Shown here: positions 24,299-33,783 of the stretch, piece by piece
Layout: every line of letters starts with the position of its first letter
Position numbering within the stretch: the stretch's first letter is position 1
Source: Chlorella sorokiniana
Taxonomy: Eukaryota > Chlorophyta > Trebouxiophyceae > Chlorellales > Chlorellaceae
Length of the DNA: 64,000 nt
NCBI GenBank assembly: GCA_025917655.1
Contig: CP084614.1
Span: 372,001-436,000 of the forward strand
Direction of reading: 5' to 3'
Notes under the pieces: model-generated
Told to the model about the DNA's origin: nothing
Database searches by the model: none
Seen by the model: only the letters and a program-made list of their open reading frames with translations
Position numbers and translations under genes: made by a program

Positions 24299-27200
24299 AT
24301 GATCGCCGTGGGCCAGCTGCTGGCCGACACGCCGCTCAGCCCCGCGCAGGTGCTGATCTACGGGAGTGGGGGTGTGAAGGGGGTGGGGGCCCCAGGCCGC
24401 GCCCGCAAAGGGCAGCTCGGCCCCTCGCAGCGCTGGGCTGCGCCCCGCTGCCCCTGCTGGGCCCCCTGCCGGTCTGCATGGCAGCGCTGCTTCCTGTTTC
24501 GCCCGGCCCCGCTTGGCAGCTCGCATGCTCTGTTGAGAGTGCTTTCAACCGGGGGAACTCAGCTTTCATTCGTCCTGCTGTTTGCTGACCACAGCCCTCA
24601 GCAAGCAACTCCCCACACCCACACATAGCCCCTCCCCTACACACCCACACTTAGTCCCCCCGCCCCCCTTCGTGTCGCCGCAGTGGGACCTGGTCAACAC
24701 GATTCGGTGCAGCGGCGAGACGCTGCTGACCCTCATCACCGACATCCTCGACTTCTCGCGCATCGAGGCCAACAAGATGGTGGGCGGGGGTTTGGTGGCT
24801 CTGTCGTGCGCCGGCTGTGCTGGGTGCTGCTGCGGGCGCGTGGGCCACCGCTGCCCGCCAAAACACCCCATCCCCCACCCACCCCCCAACACACACCCTC
24901 TGAACCCCGCCCGCCCTAACACACACTCCCTGAACCCCGCCCGCCCTATACCCCCCCCAGGTGTTGAGCTGCGCCGAGTACCGGCTTCAGTCGGTGATCG
25001 AGGCAGCCATGGAGATTGCGGGGCTGCACGCGGCGCAGAAGCGGCTGCACGTCGCGTACAACGTGGGCCAGTCGGGTGAGAGGCGCTGCCGCCCTCGGCT
25101 GCTGCCGCCCTTGGCATGAGTGTGTGGCCTCCTGCCCTTCCGCCCCTGCGCGCCCTCCCCCAATCACAAAACAAAACAAAACAGGGAGGGAGAGGAGGGC
25201 AGAGCGGCTTGCAAGACCGAGGCTCGCCTTTCTTCTGCCTGTCTGTTGGGAATGCGTTCCTGCTCCTGTGCACCTTCTCCACACTCACATCACCGCCGCT
25301 GCCTGCCCGCCCCCAAAAATCCCCCAGTGCCCGCTGTGGTGATGGGCGACGCGCAGCGGCTGCAGCAGATCCTGCTCAACATCCTGAACAACGCGGTCAA
25401 GTTCACAGAGTGCGGGGAGATCCTGCTGGAGGTGTGGGCCGACGAGGAAGCGCAGCAGGCACCCCAGCAGGCACAGCAGGCACCCCAGCAGGCGCAGCAG
25501 GCACAGCAGGGCAGCCAGCAGGCGGCAGCGCAGCAGGCGGCGGCGGAAGGGGCCCAGGACGGGCTCAAGGGGCAGGCCAGCATTAACAGCGGCGCCGCCG
25601 CGGCGCGGCCGCGCCCCCGCGGCCGGGAGCAGCGCACGCTGATGCTGCAGTTCAGCGTGCGGGACACGGGCATAGGGATTGAGCGGGAGGACATCGGCCG
25701 CCTCTTCCAGTCCTTCTCCCAGGTGGGAAGGGCGGCACGCGTGCAGTCTTCTTGGGGGCTGTTCTGTTCAAGCATGGCTTCTGTGTCTGTGTGCTCTACG
25801 GGTGTCGTGCACTCTTGTGGGGGTTGTGGAGGGTTGCTCGAGCCGCGTGTGCTGTGTCTGTGGGTCGTGCGGGCGGGCTGCGGCATTCCTCAGCGCTGCC
25901 GGCCTGCGGCCAGGTGCAGCAACGACGCAACAGCAGCCTTTGGGCAGCGCTGCCGGCTTGCCTGCCCCCAACCCCTTGAACTCCCCCCCCCCGCCGCCCC
26001 CTGCCGCAGGTGGACGCTTCGCCGACGCGGCGGCATGGCGGCAGCGGCCTGGGGCTAGCCATCTGCCAGAGGCTGTGTGAGGCGATGGGGGCCGCATGTG
26101 GGCCGAGTCGAGCGGCCCCGGAGAGGGGTCCCTCTTCCGGTGGTGCATCCGCGTGCGGCTGCCCGACACGCCCCCGGCAGCAGCCGCGGCGGCGCGTCGG
26201 GCAGCGGCGGCGCACCCCCCGGCGGCAGCAGCCGGTGCAGCCTGGAGTGCGGGCCCAGCGGCGGCAGCGCCACCACCGGCAGCGCGCGCAGCAGCAGCGA
26301 CTGCACCAGCGGCGGCGGCACGCCGCTGGCGGCTGGCGGGCGCGGCCTGTCGGGCGGCCTGGCGGACTTGGCTGGCCGGCGTGTGCTGCTGGTAGAGCAG
26401 TGCCCCATGGTGCGGCAGGTGGTGGCGCTGGCCCTGCGCCGCTGGGGCTGCTCCGTCTGCGCCGTGGCGTCAGAGGCGGAAGCCGCCGCGCGGCTGCGCA
26501 TGGGCGGCGCCGCCGTCGCCTCCACCAGCGGCCTCTACTCGCCGCCGGCTCGCGGCGCGGGCCCTCGCCCGACGCGGCGCCGGGGCTGGCAGCGGGACAG
26601 GGGCCCGAGGGCCGGGCGAGGCGCAAGGGCGGCAGCAAGAAGCGGCGGCACTTGGAGCTGGAGCATGCGGGGCAGTGGCTGGACTATGAGTTCCAGGTGG
26701 GCCCGGCTTTCACACACACTTTAAAGTGTCTGAATTTTCTGGATTGAAGTTTCGACACCCGAAGTTCAACACCCGAAAGAAAGGCCAGCAGGAGCATACT
26801 CTTTTTGTTCCAAACTGATCTCTGCACGCGCTCGCGAGTGGCCCCCCTTCCAAGCTCCCAGCGAACATGGAACCTCCTTTGAGTCGCTCGCGCCTTGCGC
26901 AGCGATCCCCCAGCCCCACCCTTACATCCCAATCCCCACTCCCCAGCACCCCCGCCCTCATCACCACCCTCATCCCCACACCCAACCCCACCCCCTTGCA
27001 GGCCCCCGGCCCTTACGACGTCGTCGTGCAGGACCTGCAGCACCAGACGCTGCTGCAGAGGCTCATGGTGGCGGCACACGCCAGCGAGGCACAGGTGAGG
27101 CGCCAGCTCGCTGCGTGTGTGTGTGGGTGTGGGTGTGTGGGTGGGTGTGTGGGTGGGTGTGGGGGGGGCGCACGCGCGCGCAGGTGCAACCTTCTGGAGC

Positions 27201-29783
27201 AGGCTGCAGGCGCTGCTTGCCCTAACTGTTTATGTTGATCGATGGTGCCGCTCAGGCTGCTGCAACCTTTTCGCTCCCCTCCTTCCCCCGCCGCCCGCCC
27301 CCGCCGCCTCCCCACATCGCCCCGCCTCCCTTCCCTCCCTCCCCCTCCCCGCATCGCCCCGCCTCCCTTCCCCCTGCCCCACCATCCCTCCCCCTGTCTC
27401 ACACCCGCACACCACCACCATGCAGAGGGTGGTCTTCCTGGGGTGGCCCGGCCAAAACGAGCCCGAGGACCGAGCAGATGGCTCGGTGGCCGGGGACGCC
27501 GCCCGCTGGCAGGCTCCGTTGGCGGCAGCACCGTCGGGGCGGCGGCGGTACGGGGCGGGACTCGCTGACCTGGCGGGTGGGCCTCCTGGGGCGTACGACG
27601 CCGGCGGCGGCCTGCCAGGTGGGCCGTGCGCCAGCCTGTCCTCCAATGCTGCTGTGCTACGCTGTGCTGAACGGAAGGGGGTCGCTGTTGTGGTGGGTCA
27701 TCTGGCTGCTTGCCATGCGCACCCACCTGCCCCCCAAAAACAAACCTGCAGAGATGCGCGGCGCCGACTACACCGCGCAGCCGCCTCGGCAGCTGGCGGA
27801 GCAGCTGGCGCAGGCGCAGACGCGGGGCGGGCGGCAGCTGGGCTACGTGGTGGTCACGCGGCCGGTGCGGCAGGGCCGCCTGCGCCTGGCGCTGGAGGAA
27901 GTGCTGTCCATGCAGCTGGAGGCGGAGGGATACGGCGACTCCGCAGCGGCGGCAGCAGCAGTGGGATCCCGCCGCTGCCGCCCGTGGCAGAGCGCGAGGA
28001 GCTGGCGCTGCCGGGCGGGGGCCCGCTGGCGCCGCCGTCGCGGGCGGGGTCGGCGGCGGCGCGCTCCCGGGCGCTCCGGGCGACGCGCTCAACCCCGCCG
28101 TGCTGCTGGGGCTGGTGGGCTCTGACCCGTCTTCGTGCGACGATGCCTCCAGGTGGGCTCCACGCACCTCTTCTTCTTCTCCTGCAGTGCTCTTTTTGGC
28201 TGTCCTGGTTTTCGGGGGCCTTTCGGCTGCATGGCACGGCCCCTGGCATCAGCTTGCTTCGATCGGCTGAACCAGGGAACCAGCTGCCCGTCAGCTCACC
28301 CCTCCTCCCCACCTCCCGCCCACACATACACACACGCCACCCACCCACCCCACCCACCCTCCCACGATCACGCCTGCAGCCTGGGCAGCCGAGCCTCCTC
28401 GTCTTCCAACCTGCGCTGCGCGGGCTCGGCGCTCATCCGCGCCGCCGCCTCCTACACGCACCTGGAGGCTGTGGGCGGCCGCCGCCGCGCCGCTGCGCCT
28501 GCTGCTGGCGGAAGACAACGCGATCAACATGAAGGTGCGGGTTGCCCCTTATTGGGGTTGATGAAGGGGCGGCCGCCTGCAGCAGGGGCCGGGCAGGCAT
28601 GGGGCCGCCGAGGCATGCTTGTTCATTTGCAAAACCCTCGACTCTGCCTCACCTCTGCCCCGCATGGCCTCCCGTCTCCTCCCCCTTGTACTCCATTACT
28701 CCTTTACGCGCTCTCCGTCCCACCCACCCAACCCATCCCCGCCGCTGTCCGCCCCCACACCACCCCACCACACACACACACAAACGTTACGCTGCGCCCG
28801 CAGGTGGCCCTGGGCATCCTCAAGCGCATGGGCTGCACCAACATCGTCACCGCGGAGGACGGCGAGGCGGCGCTGGAGGCGCTGCACGCGGCTGGGGGCG
28901 TCGACGCCTTTGACGTCATCCTGATGGACCTCCACATGCCCAAGAAGGTGGGCGCGTGTGTGTGTGTGTTGTGCGTGGGGAAGACGGGGGAGGGCTGTGT
29001 GAGTGTGTGTTGTGGTGTGCGCGTTGTGTGTGTGTTGGGTGTGGTGGTGGGGGATGGAGGTTGGCGTGTGCTTGTGGTGCACATGCCCACGGAGGTGGGT
29101 GGGGTGGGGTGGGGTGGAGGGTAAGGATTGTAGTTTGACTACTTCTTAGCGCGGGTGTGGGTGGTCAGCCCAGCGCGCACAGCAAGGAGGCGGCCCGGGG
29201 GGGGCAGGCAAGCCTTGCTGTTGCTGTCCATCCCCGGTGGATGCCAGTGGGCCTTGCTGACCTCCTTGCTGACCTACCCCTCCACCTCCTGGCCCCCTGG
29301 CGCTGCCGCAGGGCGGGCTGGAGGCCGTGCGCGACATCCGCCGCACCTGGCCCCGCTACCGCACCAAGATCATCGCGGTGACGGCAGACGCGTTTGAGGA
29401 CACGCGCGACAACTGCATTGCGGTGGGTCGGGCGGGTGGGAGCCAGGAGGGTCCGGAAAGGGGAGGGACGACGCCCCGGGCCCTGATGCCGGCTGGGCAT
29501 CGAGGAGGATGTAGCGGCGGCAGCCGCGCTGGAAGGGAGGGCTGGAGGCAGCGCCTCGACTGCGCCTGGCAGCGGTACCAGTGCATGGCTGCCATGCAGA
29601 CGTGCGCCTGCTCATGCGGGTCACCTCCTCCACACTCAGTGTGCTTGCGCCGGTTTCCACCCGCTGCCGCAGAACGGATTTGACGGCTGGCTGGCCAAGC
29701 CGTTCCGGGTGGAGGAGTTTGCTCGGGTGCTGGCGGCCTGCAGGAGCGGCACCGCGCTGACCCCCGTGCGCAAGAACGTTTGA
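22355..29783 (+). CDS. LOV-domain hybrid histidine kinase (blue-light two-component sensor)
   Basis: Seen: 16 exons (22355-22487, 22610-23114, 23338-23461, 23782-23877, 24158-24349, 24684-24779, 24961-25075, 25328-25722, 26010-26696, 27002-27094, 27426-27618, 27752-28152, 28380-28534, 28804-28947, 29312-29422, 29673-29783), about 1,180 residues. Order: a coiled coil ([18 protein letters not shown]); a LOV domain with the photoactive [21 protein letters not shown] and a final YVGVQ; HisKA H-box ([12 protein letters not shown]); HATPase N ([10 protein letters not shown]), G1 (DTGIGI), F (FQSFSQ) and G2 (GGSGLGLAI) boxes; a degenerate receiver (VLLVEQ..VVVQDLQ..TRPVR); and a canonical receiver ([24 protein letters not shown]). 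Known: the LOV cysteine forms an FMN adduct in blue light, and LOV histidine kinases occur in bacteria and some green algae such as Ostreococcus. Inference: light drives His to Asp phosphotransfer. No membrane segment, so probably soluble. Odd: several one-base frame breaks (22389-22393, about 22730-22930, 26087-26091, two more by 26650, about 28480). Confidence 0.93.
23878..23968 (+). repeat. (GT)n microsatellite at intron start inside the LOV-kinase gene
   Basis: The exon ending in the LOV terminal block (YVGVQ) is followed immediately by about 90 bases of GT/GC-GT repeat beginning at the splice donor. Confidence 0.9.
28948..29110 (+). repeat. GT-rich low-complexity stretch at intron start
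   Basis: The intron after the receiver motif MDLHMPKK begins GTGGGCGCGTGTGTG and stays GT/GGTG-rich for roughly 160 bases. Confidence 0.8.
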
Positions 29784-29930
29784 CACTTCTCCTTCTTTCA
29801 CCTATTCGTTTCGTTTGCTTTGACTGACGCTGAGGCTGCTGAGGTACCGGCGCCCGCGCCCGCCACCCGTGAGCGGGGACGCCCCGCGTGCGTCCCAAAC
29901 TGCTGGTTATCAAGTTTCCCAAGACTGCAA

Positions 29931-29935
29931 TGTAA
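29931..29935 (+). terminator. TGTAA polyadenylation signal, LOV kinase
   Basis: TGTAA about 148 bases after the LOV-kinase stop, at a normal distance for a green-algal 3' UTR. Confidence 0.65.
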
Positions 29936-30043
29936 TTGCGAGCACCCTGGGAACAGTCGCACCCCAGCAGGCGGCAGCTGCCGGGGAGCCACACTCTGGC
30001 GTTCTAGGGATGGCCAAGGCGAGCGCGTCCGAGGGTCATCCTC

Positions 30044-30050
30044 TATAAAA
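30044..30050 (+). promoter_or_regulatory. TATA box of the secreted 8-Cys gene
   Basis: A clean TATAAAA about 210 bp upstream of the ATG at 30258, in a short intergenic gap. The spacing leaves room for a 5' leader of roughly 180 bases, possibly with an intron. Confidence 0.55.
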
Positions 30051-30161
30051 TCGCAGCGAATGACCGTGCTCAGCAACCTCTATCGCCCGAAGCCCTGCGC
30101 GCGCAGCAAGTAAGGTGAGCGCCTGCGCCCTCTGCTGCTGGAGGACACAGCCCTGCCTTGA

Positions 30162-30215
30162 GCCCTAGCACAACTTGAGCTACCTCTTGCCCTAGCACAA
30201 CTTGAGCTAACTCTT
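30162..30215 (+). repeat. 27-bp tandem duplication in the 5' leader or promoter
   Basis: Two adjacent 27-base units (30162-30188 and 30189-30215) differing at one position, each containing CCTAGCACAACTTGAGCTA. They lie between the TATA box and the start codon of the secreted 8-Cys gene. Confidence 0.85.
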
Positions 30216-30257
30216 GCTCGCACTCCCATTCCCTTTCCTATACGCAGAAACAACCAA

Positions 30258-30682
30258 ATGGCCTCCTACCAGCGCGCCCTGGCCCTGTGCCTCGCCCTGC
30301 TGCTCGCAGGCGGCGCTGCCGCGCAGCAGCCCCGCTGCCCGCTCACAGCCAGCGCCGTCAACCGGTTGGACTACCGCCCTGCAGCTGCAGCCTGCAAGGC
30401 GGGCGCGCCCAACTTCTGTGAGGCGTGCGTGTGCGGCCTGGCTCAGGTGTTTGCACCAGCTATTCTGGCGACCGGCTTCAGCCCAAGCGGGCTCACCCAG
30501 CAGGCCGCAACTGAGCTCCTCACATCCTGTCTTTCCATTGTGCTCCCTCCCCTGACCCGCGCCGGCATTCAGCTCGGTGCCCTGATGTCCCTCCAAAACT
30601 GTCCCTCTGAGCCGGTGCCGCAGTGCCTGGCCCAGTACCTGCCCGCCGACGCCCCGCGGCTTCCGTCGGCGGCGGGCGCTAG
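30258..30682 (+). CDS. Small secreted protein with eight cysteines, function unknown
   Basis: Seen: an ATG opens a classic signal peptide (ALALCLALLLAGGAAAQQ), then a mature part of about 115 residues with eight cysteines (first at RCPLTASA, then KAGAPNFCEACVCG, LLTSCLS, LQNCPSE, PQCLAQYL). The family was not recognised; the spacing is loosely like plant extracellular 8-Cys domains. No membrane anchor was seen. The frame as written stays open to 30953, but a TGTAA lies at 30779-30783 and a TAG at 30680-30682 is reached after one missing base, the same defect seen in other genes here. I therefore place the stop at 30682, tentatively. A TATA box and a 27-bp repeat precede the gene. Confidence 0.6.
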
Positions 30683-30778
30683 ACGCCCTGTCTTTCCCCG
30701 GTCTTGCTTCCTCCCGTGCACTCATATTCTTCCTCATCTTTCCCTGAGAAGTCATTATTCGAACGCTCATAATGAATC

Positions 30779-30783
30779 TGTAA
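30779..30783 (+). terminator. TGTAA polyadenylation signal, secreted 8-Cys gene
   Basis: TGTAA in a locally A/T-rich patch 97 bases after the proposed stop and inside the nominal long open frame. That is the main argument that the long frame is not all coding. Confidence 0.55.
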
Positions 30784-30978
30784 CAATAGCAGAATCTCGA
30801 GTGAGCTTGGGAGTGGGAGGCAATTCATGCAACATGCACGACTGCCCCACGCCCGTCGGCGTGGCTGCACACCTCCCAACAGCAGCGCACAACGTGGCAG
30901 CCGCAGCAGCAGCCCCTTTCATTCGTCGATGTGACAGAGGGGCCGTTGGATAAGGGGCGAGCATTGTTCAGCAGGTCG

Positions 30979-32045
30979 TCACGGCAGCAGCAGAAAGAGG
31001 GTCGAGGCTGTGGAGAAAGTCAGGAGCAACAGCTGGAAAGCGGAGCAGAAGGAGCAGGGAGGAGACAAGACAGCGTAGCAAGGGGCGGCAGCAGTGGGGT
31101 TGAGCAAATCAGCTGGCGCCGTCAGCCGCCGCTGCGGGCGCCGCCCCGTCGCCGCCGCCACGCTCTCCAGCAGCGCCTTCTGCTTGGCTGCCTTGGCCTG
31201 CTCCTCCGACAGCTTCTCCAGCTCCTCCTCAGCAATGTGCTTCTCGTACCTGCGGCAGGGAATGGCGGCAGACGGGCACACGGTGACGGCCAGGAAAGCA
31301 ACACAGGGCAGCTTTGGGGCCAGGCAGACGGAACAATGATGGCCCAAAAGCAGCATGAGGGTGATGCTGGCTTCTTTCAGTCGCGAAGGGTCAGGCGCAA
31401 GGCTTGGCGTGTGGAAGCGTAACAACAGCAGCTGGGCCAAGCAGCAGCCCACCAGTCGTCGGCGTCTGCCCAGACCGCCTGCGTGGCCCAGCCCTTGTCG
31501 CCGCCCTTGATCTTGCTGGGCTGCGCGTAGTTCACCCGGAGCACGCGGCCGTACAGCTCTTCAAGGGGGAAGGGGGCGCAGCGGTTGCACAAGGTGAACC
31601 CTACAGGATGCACGCGCACCAGCTGCAGCCGGTGCCGCGCAGCTGCCCCCTGGGCATGGCCGCGCCCTCGCCGCTGCCCTTCCAAGCAGCGCAACATCCC
31701 CGCACCCGAGTTGTGCATGTTGTCCATGGGCTGCTGCATCCTCCGGGGCCTCAAACTCCACGAAGCCAAAGCCGCGGTGTGTGCCGGTGGCGTGGTCCAG
31801 AGGCAGGGACACCTCCTTCACCTCGCCAAACGGGATGAAGGCCGAGTGCAGCGCCGCCTCGTTCACCGTGCTCTCCAGCCCACCCACATACAGCGTGGTC
31901 TTGGGGTTGCTGCCCTTGCCCACCTTGGAGACGACGGTGGTCTGCAAGGCGACACGCAGAGGGCAGCAGAGCGGCGGTGAGCCGGCGGCACAGAGTGAAG
32001 CAGCGGCCCCGGGGCGGATGGGCGCCGTGCGCAATGCTTCTTTTC
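30979..32045 (-). CDS. RRM RNA-binding protein of the cyclophilin-E (PPIE) N-terminal type
   Basis: Seen: an exon starting at 31941 carries an RRM with RNP2 (LYVGGL) and RNP1 (HRGFGFVEFE), plus SAFIPFGEVKEVSLPLD. The next exon continues MDNMHNSG, GRVLRVNYAQPSKIKGG and QAVWADADDW. A last exon gives a charged helix (HIAEEELEKLSEEQAKAAKQ) and ends at 30979. Known: the run FIPFG..PLD..HRGF.FVEFE..EDAAAA is very close to the RRM of human PPIE/CyP33, a spliceosome-associated protein. No cyclophilin domain follows here, so this is an RRM-only relative. Only a few residues are expected before the RRM; the first exon was not located, so the 5' limit (32045) is soft. The gene diverges from the Cys-rich gene to its right. 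Confidence 0.75.
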
Positions 32046-32774
32046 TGTCATCAAGAAAACGCCAAGCAGCGGCCCGTGAACGGCCAGCGCAGGACGATCG
32101 AAGTTCCGAGCGGCGACAGCGAGGCCTGAGCGACGCGAGGGTAACTTCAGAAGCCGACCGTAATCACACAGGAACACGAGCATGCTGCAGCCAGTGAACT
32201 GCTGCCTGTCAAACCTGCATCCTCCGCTGTTGCGGATGTGGGGTGAGTAGAGCGTGTACTGGCGGTCAACTAACAATATGAGGATTCTAAAGTTTGGGAT
32301 GAGTGGGAGGCGCCGTCGCCACGACAAGCGTGTGCTGCCGCCTGCTGCACAGGACACCCGCTGCGGGTTGCTACTAGGGAGAGACTGCTCTCGGGCGCTG
32401 CATGCATTTGTTTCTGTTCAGGCATTGCAATGTAAAGTGACACTGTATGTTATGCAGTATGGGTTATCAATACGAGTGTAAGCATTTACACGCTGACAAC
32501 TGCCTGGTGCTCGGCGGCATAGCTGCGGAGCAAGTTCTCATCCGCTGGCGTGTTGCCGGCTCGGAAACCTTGATCAGCAGTCACACGGAGGGGCAACCCA
32601 GAACTTGCATCCTGATTAGGAGAAACAGACTGGTGTCCAAGTAAGCACGCCTGGTCTCGCCAGCGCTGCAATCCGCCGCACCTTCAAGTGGTCCTCGCTC
32701 ACTCCCTCTGGAGGCTGCTCGAAGGCTGCAGCTGCTGCTGCTCCCCGCAAGGCTCAGCGCGGCGTTGCCCCCAC
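32046..32774. other. Intergenic or 5' region between two divergent genes
   Basis: No conserved coding block. Less GC-rich than the genes, with A/T-rich patches at 32270-32300 and 32430-32470. It should contain the first exon and promoter of the RRM gene and the promoter or first exon(s) of the Cys-rich gene. Confidence 0.5.
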
Positions 32775-33553
32775 GTTCAGTTTTATCGCGAGTCGTTGGA
32801 CACAGAGGTGCCCCCATTCTGCCAGGAGGGCTCGTACTGCGAAGACGGCAGCAAGTGCGTTCAGGTGGGTGCACGCTCTCTCAACACCTGCACAGCTGAC
32901 CTTGCAGGCTGCTGCCTGGGCTGAACCTCCTCAGTCATTGCAGCCTGTGAGTGGGCCCGCCGCTCTCCCCTCGTCTCGTCTCTGCTTTCATTGTCGCAGA
33001 ACCCTTCTGACTGCGGCCAGCAGGGGAAGCCATGCTGCGTGTCCAGCTCCGCCGCCGGTAAGCGTTGCCTCTTCCTCCACCCAGGAGCCGGAGTGAAGAG
33101 CTGTTCACAGTAGCGCTGAGTTCCTCACCACAGTGTGCGCTGAACCGTCTTCCTGCCCTGCAGCCAATTCTGCCACATGCAGGCAGAAGGGCGCATGGTG
33201 CAAAGATTTCAAAACCTGCGAGGCCTGCCCCAACCCGATGCCTGGCGAACTGCAGGTTGGAATAGGTCTGCTGTCCCCTACCGTGCAAGACAACAGACAA
33301 AAAATGTTCAACAAGGCAGCGCATGATGCAAGTCCCATTGCGCTGCCGTGTCCTGCTTGCTGAGTCCCTCGCAGTTCGTGCTGCGGCAGCGTCTGAGAGG
33401 TTGAGAGCCTTACAGCTGCTGGTGCCATGCTATGTGACTTGTTATGTCCCTGTGTGTGTAGCATGCTCAGATTGCAGCCACCAGTTCTTGCAATGTTCTG
33501 CACAATGCTGGGAAGGCGAATGGTGGAAGCGGTCAGCGAGTCTCGGGCAATGA
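32775..33553 (+). CDS. Small cysteine-rich protein, function unknown
   Basis: Seen: a chain of short exons with good splice sites. 32782-32862 gives PPFCQEGSYCEDGSKCVQ. 33000-33059 gives NPSDCGQQGKPCCVSSSA. An exon from 33165 gives SATCRQKGAWCKDFKTCEAC. A last exon from about 33462 gives CSDCSHQFLQCSAQCW and ends at a TGA (33553). Every exon carries paired cysteines with small polar spacers, typical of secreted disulfide-rich proteins. No signal peptide was found, so one or more 5' exons are missing from this model, and the phase of the last junction is uncertain. The family was not recognised. Confidence 0.5.
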
Positions 33554-33783
33554 CTGGCGGCAGCCCCTGGAGCCGCATGTGGTTGTCGGCGACTGTCAAT
33601 GTTACATTTGTCATTGAAAGCGTACCTTCCCGCTCTTCAGAACTTGGTGTGAAGCAAGTTAGCTTGAAGAGTGCCATCTCGGAGCTGGGTCCCCGCCGCC
33701 CAGCAGCTCCCAGATCAAGCGCTTTGGGGCGTGACTGGCCTTCGCGCGCCGAGGGATCGAAAGCCGGTTCAAGCCCCTTCGAC

